DNA of 44,463 nt from Verrucomicrobiota bacterium (GTDB lineage Bacteria > Verrucomicrobiota > Kiritimatiellia > Kiritimatiellales > Tichowtungiaceae): NCBI GenBank assembly GCA_030153935.1, contig JASKKX010000005.1, positions 1-44,463 of the forward strand, given 5' to 3'. A program made the translations under genes and the position numbers. The notes below the pieces were generated by a model that was not told the DNA's origin, ran no database searches, and saw nothing but the letters and a program-made list of their open reading frames with translations. Shown one piece after another: positions 16,691 through 25,110 of the stretch (positions are counted from its first letter, which is position 1; every line of letters begins with the position of its first letter).

Positions 16691-17404
16691 TTACTTTTTC
16701 ATCGAAAAAATCATTTCGCGAACGGCAGCTTCCAGTCCGCAGAAAACCGCGCGTGCGATGATACTGTGTCCGATATTGAGAGTATCCAGATGCGGAACAG
16801 TTAAAATGCCCGGCAGATTATTGAGATTGATGCCGTGGCCCGCATTGACCTGCAGTCCCAGGCTGTGCGCCTGTTCAGCGCCCGTAATCAGTTTTTTCAG
16901 CAGTGCTTCCGCTTTTTGCGGGTCGGTTGCATTGCAGAACGAACCGGTATGGAGTTCGATGACACGTGCGCCCGTTTTTGCGGATGCCTCAATGATTTTT
17001 TCATCCGGCTCGATAAAGAGGCTGACATCGGACCCGTTATCCTGAAGCTGTTTGACGGTTTTCTCCAACGCCTGGAAGTTTCCCGCCACATCAAGTCCTC
17101 CTTCCGTGGTGAGTTCCTGTCGTTTTTCAGGCACCAGGCAGACTTCGGCGGGTTTGACATCCAGCGCGATCTTCACAATTTCTTCCGCGTTTGCCATTTC
17201 AAGGTTAATGGGCAGGGGGCATTCCCGACTGAGACGATAGACATCGGAATCCTGGATATGTCGGCGGTCTTCGCGCAAGTGTACTGTTATGCTGACAGCT
17301 CCGGCTTTTGCACAGATTTTTGCTGCTTCAAGTGTATCCGGATAGGTAGTGCCGCGCACCTGCCGCAGGGTTGCAATGTGATCAATATTAACGCCGAGTT
17401 TCAT
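16691..17404 (-). CDS. pdxJ: Pyridoxine 5'-phosphate synthase PdxJ
   Basis: This 237-residue TIM-barrel protein has the normal PdxJ length. It begins KLGVNIDHIATLRQVRGTTYP and retains ITVHLREDRRHIQD, CLVPEKRQELTTEGGLDV, SLFIEPD, VELHTG and VNAGHGINLNNL. These carry the family's active-site His, Glu and Arg residues. It condenses 1-deoxyxylulose 5-phosphate with 3-amino-2-oxopropyl phosphate to give pyridoxine 5'-phosphate, the DXP-dependent route to PLP. Its start overlaps the end of the GGDEF gene by 17 bases, so it is the last gene of the long tol-pal operon. PLP is the cofactor of the transsulfuration enzymes encoded at 36770-42785. Confidence 0.96.
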   Translation of the reverse strand: MKLGVNIDHIATLRQVRGTTYPDTLEAAKICAKAGAVSITVHLREDRRHIQDSDVYRLSRECPLPINLEMANAEEIVKIALDVKPAEVCLVPEKRQELTTEGGLDVAGNFQALEKTVKQLQDNGSDVSLFIEPDEKIIEASAKTGARVIELHTGSFCNATDPQKAEALLKKLITGAEQAHSLGLQVNAGHGINLNNLPGILTVPHLDTLNIGHSIIARAVFCGLEAAVREMIFSMKK

Positions 17405-18599
17405 ATTCTGCTTTCATGGAATGTTGTGCGGGATCGTAAATCAGACAGGACGATGTATTCCAGCTGCGGACGACTTCGAGTGCACGGTAGGCTCCGCGAA
17501 ACAGATCCCGCAAGGTGCGCCCATGTTCAGGATATGCCGTGATCCCGATACTGAGAGAGGTTTTGATTCGTTTTCCCGCAGAAAGAAAGAGTTCTTTTTG
17601 AACGGCTTCGCGCAGACGCACGGCGATTTTTTCTCCGTTTTGAAGAGTGCAGGGGGCGAGGACCATGAAATCTCCGCGATGGTAGCGCCCGATCAGATCC
17701 GTATTGCGGATGAGACGCTGAATGACTTTGCTGACCCCGGCGGTTACCTCATCGGCGGCCGTTTCGCCGTACAGTTCGATGATGTCATGCAGGCGATTGA
17801 TTCCGATACAGAGCAATGCGGCCGATTCTTTTTTCCGCCGGATTTCAGAGAGATATTTGCGCATATAGGATTCAACAACTGCCGGTTTGAGCACGCCGGT
17901 CAGCGGGTCAATGGCCGAATTTTTATCTTCTTTACTGAGCTCGCCGATCTCTCCCGGGTCGGCTTCCCCCACTGCAGAAGAGGACTCCTCGCCGGGCCGG
18001 GGAGCAATATGAAACGGCCACGCACTTCCGAAATCAGCAGCCTGCAGTGCATTGAAAGCGGCGCTGATGAGCGTTTGCGTATTGAGCCCGTGCATGGGGA
18101 AACTTCCCACGCCGACACGAAACTGCCGCAGTCCATGGATTTCAGCAGTAAGGGTCTTCAGATCTTCCACGATACGTCTGGTTACCCGGGCAATGTGTTC
18201 TTCCTCTGTATCGATAATAAGCGCTACACAGTCTTCATGAAAAAGACAGGTTTGATCCGACGTGTTCCGGATAACTCCCTTGAGCCGTGAAAGCAGTTCT
18301 TTCTGTACTCGTGTCAGGTCGGAACTTTCGGCTGAAAGCTGTACGATGAACACTCCGAAACCCGAGGAGGTTCGATTGATTTTGCTAAGATAACGGGTGA
18401 TCTGAATGGCGAAGAAGTTGTCACGGTCTTCCGTTGTCACCAGATCTGTTTCCCGGAGTCGAACCATCCGGTGGAAACGGGTGGTGCTGATCAGCAGCGT
18501 GATTCCTGCAAAAGCGATCCCTGTCACGAGCAGCAGCAACCCGGCATCCGCCCAGAACAGCTGAGCGATCATTACAGGCTGAAGCGCGGCACTTAGCAT
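17388..18599 (-). CDS. Membrane protein with two degenerate GGDEF domains
   Basis: From ATG 18599 the protein has 403 residues. One membrane helix (about 15-37, LLLLVTGIAFAGITLLI) precedes a first GGDEF-like domain (about 55-190), where the signature position reads FHEDC. A linker then leads to a second GGDEF domain (about 235-385, starting DPLTGVLKP). The second domain has RYHRGDFMVL where active diguanylate cyclases have RYGGDEF, so the Gly-Gly pair and the Glu are gone. Both domains are therefore probably inactive and may bind GTP or c-di-GMP, or a partner protein. It lies between pal and pdxJ with tight spacing, as part of the cell-envelope operon. Confidence 0.8.
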   Translation of the reverse strand: MLSAALQPVMIAQLFWADAGLLLLVTGIAFAGITLLISTTRFHRMVRLRETDLVTTEDRDNFFAIQITRYLSKINRTSSGFGVFIVQLSAESSDLTRVQKELLSRLKGVIRNTSDQTCLFHEDCVALIIDTEEEHIARVTRRIVEDLKTLTAEIHGLRQFRVGVGSFPMHGLNTQTLISAAFNALQAADFGSAWPFHIAPRPGEESSSAVGEADPGEIGELSKEDKNSAIDPLTGVLKPAVVESYMRKYLSEIRRKKESAALLCIGINRLHDIIELYGETAADEVTAGVSKVIQRLIRNTDLIGRYHRGDFMVLAPCTLQNGEKIAVRLREAVQKELFLSAGKRIKTSLSIGITAYPEHGRTLRDLFRGAYRALEVVRSWNTSSCLIYDPAQHSMKAEYETRR

Positions 18600-18630
18600 G
18601 GGGCAATCTTTTTGAGCGGACAGAAGTCCG

Positions 18631-19158
18631 CTAGTAGTAAAGGACAAATTCAGCGCGCCGGTTCGCAGTCCAAGCCGCTTCGTCATGGCCGGGATTCGCC
18701 GGTTTTTCTTCGCCGTAGCTTTTCGTCTGGATGCGTTCCGCACTGATGCCCAGATCGATCAAATAGGTGCGGACAGCCAATGCCCGGCGTTCACCGAGGG
18801 CAAGATTATATTCACGGCTTCCGCGCTCGTCGCAGTGCCCTTCGATAATCACTGTGGCGGAATTGTTCTGCTTGAGATAATTCGCAATGGATTCGACTTT
18901 GGACCGTTCTGTTGCAGATACCTGTGAACTGTCGTAGGCAAAGTAAACCGGAGAAAACATTCCGGGGTGTTCCAAGCCGCCTGAAAAGCGATTTGCCATA
19001 GGGATGCTGCCGCCATCAAGTGCACCGTAAGAGGAGGTGCCCCCGTAATTGCTTCCATAAACGCCTGCCGGATTCGTCTCCGGGCTTTTGCAGCCGCTCA
19101 ACGATACAACGGCGAGAAGGAGACTTAATCCAAAGGTGAAAGAAACATTCTTTTTCAT
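18631..19158 (-). CDS. pal: Peptidoglycan-associated lipoprotein Pal
   Basis: This 175-residue protein has a lipoprotein signal ending LSGC at residues 20-23 and a Gly/Ser-rich linker. An OmpA-like peptidoglycan-binding domain (about 68-175) contains VYFAYDSSQVS, the signature IIEGHCDERGSREYNLALGE and NRRAEFVLYY. It tethers the outer membrane to peptidoglycan and interacts with TolB. It is the fifth gene of the tolQ-R-A-B-pal series, 30 bases after tolB. Confidence 0.95.
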   Translation of the reverse strand: MKKNVSFTFGLSLLLAVVSLSGCKSPETNPAGVYGSNYGGTSSYGALDGGSIPMANRFSGGLEHPGMFSPVYFAYDSSQVSATERSKVESIANYLKQNNSATVIIEGHCDERGSREYNLALGERRALAVRTYLIDLGISAERIQTKSYGEEKPANPGHDEAAWTANRRAEFVLYY

Positions 19159-19188
19159 GATGACATGACCTCTTCTTTTCGACTTGTT

Positions 19189-20385
19189 TTATTGTGGAGA
19201 AAAAGCCGGAAAATACCAACTTCCACTGCCTTGGAGCAAAGCTACCGGAGCGTCGCTGACTGTGTCAAGGAGGTAGATGGAGGATTGGTAGCCCACGGTA
19301 CGTGCTGCGACGATATGGCGCCCGTCCGGTGCCCACGATGGATCTTCATAATCAGCGTTGTCGGTCTGCAGGTAGGTGGTCTGTCCGGTCGAAGGGTTAA
19401 TTACCGCAATGACATAGCGACCTCCCGATCGGCTGGCACAGGCGATCAGTCCATTCGGTCCCCAATCCGGGGCCACATTTTCCGTCCCGCGACTGCTGAG
19501 ACGGCGCGGTCGTCCGCCGGAACGACTGATGATGTACAGCTGCGGGGTGCCGCTCTGATCCGAGACATAGACGAGATTCTGTCCATCCGGAGACCATGTC
19601 GGACTGGCTTCAGCCGCCCTTGTCATCGTCAGTCGGGTCAGCGTTCCGCTGGATAAATTCTTGATGTAAAGCTCTGGATTTCCATCTTTTGAGAGAATCA
19701 GCGCCACATCTCTTCCGTTCGGGGAGAACGTCGCTCCGGTGTTCAGTCCTCCGTACCCGGCGATCAGTTCGCGCCGACCGCGGCGCAGATCGGCGAGATA
19801 GACATCCGGAAACCCGCGTAAGAAAGAGGTATAGACAAGACGGTTGCCGTCCGGAGACCAGTTCGGACCGATGATAATCCGCCCATCGCGCGTAATCTGC
19901 GTTAGCCCGCCCCCGTCGGCATCACATATATAAAGCTCTTTGGCACCGGACAGATTGCCGACCAGTGCGATACGGGCCGAGGCGAAGCCTTTGTTGCCGG
20001 TAATGGCTTTTATCATATCATCCGCAACATGGTGGGCGAGTGTCCGGGCCCGTCCTGATTCAATGTTGTAGCTTTTGGAAAAAAGACGGGCCTGATCGCT
20101 GCGCCGATAGATCTGGCAAACCGCTTTGACATTGCCGCCGTCTCGTCCGGCGGTGCCGATCAGCCGCAGCTCGCCGGTACCCCGCACCGGTTTAAACCAG
20201 CCTGAGCGCTGCAGATCTCTTTCCAGGGTTTGAAAAAAAAGCGGAGAATCCGCATCTCTGGAGGCCCGGGCCGCAGAAAAATCGATACTGATTTTGCGGT
20301 CGGCAGATTTGACAACGCGGATTTGCGCTTCGGCACATAGGGCCGTATAAACCGCACAGAACAGAAAAATCATCACTTTTTTCAT
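19189..20385 (-). CDS. tolB: Tol-Pal system beta-propeller protein TolB
   Basis: The protein (398 residues) has a signal peptide (MKKVMIFLFCAVYTALCAEA). An N-terminal TolB_N domain (about 20-140) includes DMIKAITGNKGFASARIALV. A six-bladed PD40/WD40-like propeller follows, with repeated G-R-D/N-P-x-WSPDG-type units (GPNWSPDGNRLVYTS, SPTWSPDGQNLVYVS, EDPSWAPDGRHIVAA). It acts in the periplasm between Pal and TolA. Length and order are normal for the family. Confidence 0.95.
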   Translation of the reverse strand: MKKVMIFLFCAVYTALCAEAQIRVVKSADRKISIDFSAARASRDADSPLFFQTLERDLQRSGWFKPVRGTGELRLIGTAGRDGGNVKAVCQIYRRSDQARLFSKSYNIESGRARTLAHHVADDMIKAITGNKGFASARIALVGNLSGAKELYICDADGGGLTQITRDGRIIIGPNWSPDGNRLVYTSFLRGFPDVYLADLRRGRRELIAGYGGLNTGATFSPNGRDVALILSKDGNPELYIKNLSSGTLTRLTMTRAAEASPTWSPDGQNLVYVSDQSGTPQLYIISRSGGRPRRLSSRGTENVAPDWGPNGLIACASRSGGRYVIAVINPSTGQTTYLQTDNADYEDPSWAPDGRHIVAARTVGYQSSIYLLDTVSDAPVALLQGSGSWYFPAFSPQ

Positions 20386-20441
20386 GGCATTGCTTTTTAA
20401 CGAAATCCACCTGAAGTTAAAAGAGGATTCTTTAGGGGGTA

Positions 20442-21164
20442 TTAATCCGACAGGATAAATTCAATCGTGATGTTGCGGTCAGGCAGGTTGGCCGGTGGAA
20501 CGGGCAGGCGGGTTGTTGCATCCAATGCGGCCTGAACCGATTGGTCCAGGGCCGGATTCCCAGAGCGGCGACTGATGAATTTAGAGGAAACCGTTCCATT
20601 AGGCTCCACCCGGAGCACGGCCGTGACACTCAGTCCGGTGGGTGCGCCGATCGGCTGCTGCCAGACGGCGTACATTCTCTTTTTGACGCTCTCGTAATAC
20701 CATGCAAGGGGGTTCACGGTACCTCCTCCGGGGGTCTGCAGGATATTTTTCAGTTTGCTCAGATCAATCTGTGGTCTGGGCGGCGGTGAAGGAGTGTTGG
20801 GGTTGGCTATTCGTCGATCTTGACGTACCACCGGTGCCGGTTTCCACTTTTTCTTCGGTTCAGGCTTCGGCGCAGGTTTCGGTGCAGGCTTGGGTATGGG
20901 CTTGGGTGTGGGCTTCGGCATAGGTTTCGGTGTGGGTTCAGGAGCAGGTTCCGGCACGGCGGGCGGAGCGGGCTCGACCGGTGCCGGCTGGGGCATTACC
21001 TGTGCTGCCGGAGCGGGCGGGGAGGCGATATCAATAAAAGTGATGATCTCTTTGGGCTTGGGATGAAAACAGCTTTTTACCCACGGGATAAAAATCAATA
21101 GAAACAATACGGCTGCGTGTGTTCCGAACACCCCCCAGAAAACCCTGTTCGGAGTCTTCTTCAC
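20442..21164 (-). CDS. tolA: TolA/TonB-like energy transducer with a proline-lysine linker
   Basis: From GTG 21164, with a GGAGGA site, the protein has 240 residues. An N-terminal inner-membrane helix (about 10-28) leads to a long periplasmic linker (about 45-110) of repeated PKP/APKP units. A C-terminal TonB/TolA-like domain (about 140-240) contains YYESVKKRMYAVWQQP, LRVEPNGTVSS and RSGNPALDQSVQAAL. Position between tolR and tolB argues for the TolA role of coupling the proton-motive TolQR motor to TolB-Pal. The Pro-Lys linker is more usual in TonB than in the helical linker of proteobacterial TolA. The linker repeats also give a strongly repetitive DNA segment at about 20850-20990. Confidence 0.85.
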   Translation of the reverse strand: MKKTPNRVFWGVFGTHAAVLFLLIFIPWVKSCFHPKPKEIITFIDIASPPAPAAQVMPQPAPVEPAPPAVPEPAPEPTPKPMPKPTPKPIPKPAPKPAPKPEPKKKWKPAPVVRQDRRIANPNTPSPPPRPQIDLSKLKNILQTPGGGTVNPLAWYYESVKKRMYAVWQQPIGAPTGLSVTAVLRVEPNGTVSSKFISRRSGNPALDQSVQAALDATTRLPVPPANLPDRNITIEFILSD

Positions 21165-21168
21165 GTCG

Positions 21169-21573
21169 CTATTCCTCCGTTACCAGCGCCATGCGGGTGA
21201 TTTTGGCGTTGTGCAGGATGACCATTACATCGGCGACCGCCTCATACTTGATATTTTTATCTGCACGCACATAAACCGGAGTTTCAGAGCCGATGCCGGA
21301 AATAATCTCCATTTCCCGCGCCAGCTCTTCTTTGGTGATCGGCAGTTCATCGAGAAAGAGATTTCCCTTGGCGTCAATCGTGATGCTGCGCGCATTTGCG
21401 CTTTCGAGTTCAGCCGCCTTGCCGCTCGGCAGATTTACCGGGACACCCTGTTCAATCAGCGGGAAAGTAATGATGAATGTGATCAGCAGAATAAATGTCA
21501 AGTCCATCAGCGGAGTCATATTGATCTCGCTGATCTCCTTGAGAGCAATCAGACTGGTTTTTCGCCGGGCCAT
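21169..21573 (-). CDS. tolR: TolR/ExbD-family proton-channel component
   Basis: ATG 21573 is preferred. It follows the tolQ stop by two bases and has GGGGA upstream, whereas an in-frame TTG at 21579 would overlap tolQ. The 134-residue protein has one transmembrane helix (about 18-40) with the essential Asp in EINMTPLMDLTFILLITF. It then has a periplasmic ExbD domain ending VMVILHNAKITRMALVTEE. With TolQ it forms the proton-driven motor of the Tol system. Confidence 0.93.
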   Translation of the reverse strand: MARRKTSLIALKEISEINMTPLMDLTFILLITFIITFPLIEQGVPVNLPSGKAAELESANARSITIDAKGNLFLDELPITKEELAREMEIISGIGSETPVYVRADKNIKYEAVADVMVILHNAKITRMALVTEE

Positions 21574-21575
21574 AA

Positions 21576-22325
21576 TCAATCCCCGAAAATACTGTAATGC
21601 TGCTGCACAGAAGCGACAAACTCCTGAGAAAAATTATCCATCTGCACCGCAAGACGTCGGATGCGGGACGTGAGCATATTATAGCCGATTGAAGAGGGCA
21701 GCGCCACAATCAGTCCCACAACCGTGGTCAGCAATGCCCCGGAAATGCCCGGCGCGACGGCCGAGAGCATCGCCGCGCCGGAAGTGGCCATCCCGCCGAA
21801 AGCGTCCATGACCCCCCAGACCGTGCCGAGCAGTCCGAGGAAAGGACAGGCGCTTACCGCAGTGGCCAGCACCCCCATGCGGTCCTCAAGCTTCAGGGCT
21901 TCGTCCGCCATCGTGCGGTCCACCACGATCCGGATAGCTTCGATCTGGTGAGCTTCCAGCCGGCGGTATTCGCCGGTATCAAGCGCGCCTCTGAAAAGAT
22001 CGTCCGGGTTGATCCCGATCAGGGAAAACTCATTGGACATTGCTTTGCATCCGGCCTCGTAAAGCGCATGGAGCGGGGATTGAGGAAAGCGGGTCTGCTT
22101 AACAAACAGGCCGCTTGGCTGCCGTTCGATACGAAAATCGTTCAGAAAACGTTCCGAACTGCGGCGGGCGAGCGAGAGCTGTATGAATTTGGTGATCATC
22201 ACTGTCCATGCGCCGATGGAACTGGCAAAAAGGATCAGCACAATCACCTTCCCTGACAGGGTGCTCTGGCTGAACGCAAAAGAAACAGCGCCGGTGGTAA
22301 GGATGGGCAGCAAAAGTCCGTTCAT
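21576..22325 (-). CDS. tolQ: TolQ/ExbB-family proton-channel component
   Basis: ATG 22325 is chosen because a GGAGG ribosome site lies just upstream. It gives 249 residues. There are three hydrophobic segments: about 15-40, then a pair in the second half (VSACPFLGLLGTVWGVMDAF; ISGALLTTVVGLIVALPSSI). The conserved FLGLLGTVWGV and PGISGALLTTVVGL blocks are those of the MotA/TolQ/ExbB family. It is the first gene of the operon that runs to pdxJ. The probable promoter region upstream holds three copies of the TTTCC palindrome. Confidence 0.93.
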   Translation of the reverse strand: MNGLLLPILTTGAVSFAFSQSTLSGKVIVLILFASSIGAWTVMITKFIQLSLARRSSERFLNDFRIERQPSGLFVKQTRFPQSPLHALYEAGCKAMSNEFSLIGINPDDLFRGALDTGEYRRLEAHQIEAIRIVVDRTMADEALKLEDRMGVLATAVSACPFLGLLGTVWGVMDAFGGMATSGAAMLSAVAPGISGALLTTVVGLIVALPSSIGYNMLTSRIRRLAVQMDNFSQEFVASVQQHYSIFGD

Positions 22326-22341
22326 TCTCTGTTCCTCCGTT

Positions 22342-22423
22342 TTTTCCGAAATTCGGGAAAATCTGCGCCTATTTTTCCAGACCGTGGAAAAAATGCGAAC
22401 CCCATTTTCCAAACCTTGGAAAA
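22342..22423. repeat. Three TTTTCC...GGAAAA palindromes between tolQ and the GHL10 gene
   Basis: Three inverted repeats stand within 82 bases of the divergent intergenic region: 22342-22361 (TTTTCCGAAATTCGGGAAAA), 22372-22392 (TTTTTCCA-GACCG-TGGAAAAA) and 22405-22423 (TTTTCCAA-ACC-TTGGAAAA). Their centres are about 30 bases apart, close to three helical turns, so a dimeric regulator could bind all three on one face. They lie where the promoters of both flanking genes should be. A regulator-binding function is inference. Confidence 0.6.
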
Positions 22424-22473
22424 AATATGCGGAAAGTCTCTACTGATTGGAAAAAATGACTAAGCTCGATTCT

Positions 22474-23643
22474 ATGAAAAAATGCTTTTTGACTCTTCCT
22501 CTTGTCTGCATCCTTGCACTTTGTCTGACCGGGGCCGCCCGGGTTCAATTACCGGAAGTGCGCGCCGTCTGGGTAACGCGCTTTGATTATAAATCTCCGT
22601 CCGACGTGTCCGCCATCATTGCCAACTGCGCGCGGGCAGGTTTTACGGATGTCTTTTTTCAGGTTCGCGGCAACGGCACCGTGTTTTATCCCAGCCGGGT
22701 GGAGCCGTGGGCGTTTGAGCTTTCCGGAAAAGATGTTTCTGCGACGGGCCGCAATCCCGGCTGGGATCCTCTGCGGACGGCAGCTGATCAGGCGAAACAG
22801 GTCGGGGTTCGCCTGCACGCCTATATCAATGTGCTTCCCGGCTGGCGGGGCCGTGAAGATCCGCCGCGGGCGGCCGGACAGCTCTGGACCGCACATCCGG
22901 ACTGGTTTATGATCGATTCGACCGGAACTCGGATGAGAGCGACAAGCCGCTGGTATTCCTTTGTCAATCCGGCACGTCTGGACGTGCGCCAGCACCTGGC
23001 GCAACTGGCTGCGGAGCTTTCAGGTTATGATCTGGCCGGTCTGCACCTCGACTATATCCGGTTCCCTTACGACTATAAGGGCGTCGCGCGCGAAATTTAT
23101 CCGGATACTTCGCCGGAGGAGCTGAAGAAACACTCCGATTTTTCATACGATCCGACTTCGATTTCAATGGTCCATAAACAGTACGGACGGAAGGTTTCAC
23201 AAAAAGAGTGGAATACTTTTCGCCGAAAATCGGTCACTCAGGTTGTCACGGATCTGCGGCAGATATTCAAAAACCGGCGGGGTCCGCAGGCCGTCATTTC
23301 AGCCAGTGTAATGGCCGATTTCGATGACGGCTATAGCACGGCTTTTCAGGACAGCTGTCACTGGGCAAAAAAGCGGATTGTCGACTGGCTGGTGCCGATG
23401 AATTATAATGCGAGGCTTTTTGACGCCCGGCTGAAAAAAATGTGTCATGAACTCGGTCGGCGTTCGACCCGCCAGCAACTGGTGGTCGGGATCAACTGCA
23501 ATGCGCAACCGGAAGAAATCCGACGCCAGATTGCCGCGGTTCGCGCCGCCGGCTGCCGCGGCTTTGCGTTGTTCGCTTATTCTTATCTCTTCGAGAATCA
23601 TCGGCCGACCGACAAGGCACGTGCACTGATGCGGTCACGATAG
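22474..23643 (+). CDS. Secreted glycoside-hydrolase-like protein (GHL10 / YngK type)
   Basis: ATG 22474 gives a clean signal peptide (MKKCFLTLPLVCILALCLTG); in-frame ATG 22456 and TTG 22447 are possible longer starts. The mature protein (389 residues in all) matches the GHL10 family of predicted TIM-barrel hydrolases: EVRAVWVTRFDYKS, FTDVFFQVRGNGTVFYPS, HAYINVLPGWRG, FVNPARLDVRQHL, LAGLHLDYIRFPYD with the probable catalytic Asp, and VDWLVPMNYNA. Members are thought to act on peptidoglycan or other glycans outside the cytoplasm, but few are characterised. It is divergent from the tol operon and shares its palindrome-rich intergenic region. Confidence 0.85.
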   Translation: MKKCFLTLPLVCILALCLTGAARVQLPEVRAVWVTRFDYKSPSDVSAIIANCARAGFTDVFFQVRGNGTVFYPSRVEPWAFELSGKDVSATGRNPGWDPLRTAADQAKQVGVRLHAYINVLPGWRGREDPPRAAGQLWTAHPDWFMIDSTGTRMRATSRWYSFVNPARLDVRQHLAQLAAELSGYDLAGLHLDYIRFPYDYKGVAREIYPDTSPEELKKHSDFSYDPTSISMVHKQYGRKVSQKEWNTFRRKSVTQVVTDLRQIFKNRRGPQAVISASVMADFDDGYSTAFQDSCHWAKKRIVDWLVPMNYNARLFDARLKKMCHELGRRSTRQQLVVGINCNAQPEEIRRQIAAVRAAGCRGFALFAYSYLFENHRPTDKARALMRSR

Positions 23644-23644
23644 A

Positions 23645-23902
23645 TAGCGCCTGTCCAAAAAAAGATGGCACCCTCGTCGTGTACATGAGTGGTCCTCCGG
23701 CGGTCAGCGGTACATCTGCGTGGCAGTGTCGGCATTGCAGCATTCGAGATCGCGTCGCTCTCCGTTGCGCTTTATCGATCATACCGCATGAAGGGCAGGT
23801 GAATTCTTTCGGTCGCCGAATTTCTTCAAGATAGGCGATACGGTCACTTTCGCTGGGAAACATCCTCTGAAACTCAAGCAATGACTGCGGAGTTTTATGC
23901 AA
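23645..23902 (-). pseudogene. N-terminal fragment of an IS1595-type transposase
   Basis: Reading from ATG 23902, the sequence SLLEFQRMFPSESDRIAYLE, then FTCPSCGMIDKAQRR, then MLQCRHCHADVPLTAG matches the N-terminal zinc ribbon of IS1595-family transposases (two CxxC pairs). Similarity stops near 23660 at the junction with the end of the GHL10 gene. The DDE catalytic domain is entirely missing. It is an insertion sequence remnant. Confidence 0.75.
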
Positions 23903-24026
23903 TCCCTTCGAAAAAAGCTGGTTAACCGGATATGCAGCGTTAATAAATGCATCGCTTCAGGGGATATTGATTTGCATTGATATGACCTTTTAATTCACTC
24001 TGCCCCTCTTAAATCTGATTAGTTTT

Positions 24027-24626
24027 ATGGCCTCGATAAAAGAAACAACCGCTTCGGTTCCGGATTCACCGCAGCTTTGGGTGGATGATCATGGTGATGC
24101 ACTCTTTCGCTATGCGCTCAGCCGCCTGCGCGATCAAAGCGCGGCCGAAGATGTCGTGCAGGAAACCTTTCTGGCGGCGCTGAACTCAGAAAAAGCATTC
24201 AGCGGAAAATCATCGATACGAACCGGGCTGATTGGCATCCTCAAACACAAAATTGTGGATCATATCCGCAGGGAAAGCCGGATGAATCCGGTGGAAGAGG
24301 TGCTGCCGGAAGACGGACTGGATGCGGAACTGTTCGACACCGGCGGACGCTGGCGCAACGGCCTGCGCGACTGGGAGGTGCGCCCCGATCAGCTTCTGCA
24401 GCGCAAGGAATTTGCATATGTTTTGAACGGCTGTATTGAAAAACTGCCCGCAAAACCGGGGAGCGCCTTTTGTCTGCGCGAAATGGAAAATCAGTCTACG
24501 GATGAAATCTGTAAGGTTTTGGCGGTCACTCCGACCCACTTATGGGTCTTGTTGCATCGGGCGCGGATTCGCCTGCAGGCGTGCCTGGATCAAAACTGGT
24601 TCAACCCCGCACCCAAAGAGACATAA
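24027..24626 (+). CDS. ECF-type RNA polymerase sigma factor
   Basis: The protein has 199 residues. Region 2 (about 22-90) contains DALFRYALSRLRDQSAAEDV, VQETFLAAL and LIGILKHKIVDHIRRESR. Region 4 (about 130-190) contains YVLNGCIEKLPAKPGSAFCL and VTPTHLWVLLHRARIRLQAC. An enlarged linker of about 45 residues, rich in Asp/Glu/Arg, is typical of some ECF groups. The next gene, three bases downstream, encodes a small protein with a His-Cys-Cys motif that could be its anti-sigma partner. The group's target genes are unknown. The adjacent oxidative-stress genes are the obvious candidates. Confidence 0.88.
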   Translation: MASIKETTASVPDSPQLWVDDHGDALFRYALSRLRDQSAAEDVVQETFLAALNSEKAFSGKSSIRTGLIGILKHKIVDHIRRESRMNPVEEVLPEDGLDAELFDTGGRWRNGLRDWEVRPDQLLQRKEFAYVLNGCIEKLPAKPGSAFCLREMENQSTDEICKVLAVTPTHLWVLLHRARIRLQACLDQNWFNPAPKET

Positions 24627-24629
24627 GCC

Positions 24630-24914
24630 ATGTTAATGTGCAAAGACATTTCAAAACTGGTCTCCCGGTCGCTCGACTGCAAACTGCCGTTACGGCTTCG
24701 AATGGCGGTCCGCCTGCACCTGATGATGTGCTCCATCTGCCGAACCTACCGCAAACGGCTGCTTTTTATCCACAATCTGTTGCAGCGTCCGGAATCTCTG
24801 TCTACAGAGACCGACGACTCGCGGCACCTGTCTCCTGATGCCGAAAACCGCATCAAAGCGGTTCTTCGCGAAGCGGCCGACAAAAAACACTCTGGATCTG
24901 CTCAGAACCCATAA
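24630..24914 (+). CDS. Small zinc-finger protein, probable anti-sigma partner
   Basis: This 94-residue protein contains LRMAVRLHLMMCSICRTYRK at about 22-41, an H-x3-C-x2-C motif that with an upstream Cys forms the zinc-binding anti-sigma (ZAS/zf-HC2) signature. An N-terminal CKDISKLVSRSLD helix fits the same family. No transmembrane segment follows, so it would be a soluble regulator. It is translationally coupled to the ECF sigma gene, three bases apart. Sequestration of the sigma factor is inferred from this position and motif. Confidence 0.75.
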   Translation: MLMCKDISKLVSRSLDCKLPLRLRMAVRLHLMMCSICRTYRKRLLFIHNLLQRPESLSTETDDSRHLSPDAENRIKAVLREAADKKHSGSAQNP

Positions 24915-24954
24915 GTTTTCCAGCGAGCGAACATTTGTTGAAACTCCTGTTGTC

Positions 24955-25020
24955 TAATGATTTTGCTATCCATGATTTTGTCATCCTCCTTGTTCTGGAA
25001 TATTTTCAGCAAAATCATTT
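24955..25020. repeat. Inverted-repeat element of the AATGATTTTGC family, copy 1
   Basis: The left arm at 24955-24983 reads taatgattttgctatccatg followed by attttgtca. The right arm at 25009-25020 is GCAAAATCATTT, the inverse of the beginning of the left arm, so the element can fold into a hairpin. The left arm is nearly identical to that at 35135-35163. Related copies occur at 27121-27200, 28173-28185 and 32028-32080. Confidence 0.65.
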
Positions 25021-25031
25021 AGGAGAAGGGA

Positions 25032-25048
25032 TTTCCAATGGTTGGAAA
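25032..25048. repeat. TTTCCAA palindrome
   Basis: TTTCCAA-TGG-TTGGAAA is a perfect inverted repeat with a three-base spacer. It is twelve bases beyond the right arm of the preceding inverted-repeat element and belongs to the same palindrome family as 22405-22423 and 27049-27067. Confidence 0.65.
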
Positions 25049-25110
25049 CCTGTGTCGTCAAGGATGGCAAGCGCCCCGCGGAAAAAAACAAACCCGGCCT
25101 GTAAGGTTTC

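Noticed and set aside
20850-20990. Tandem DNA repeat as a separate element
   Set aside because: The repetition comes from the Pro-Lys linker of the TolA-like protein and is explained by the coding sequence.
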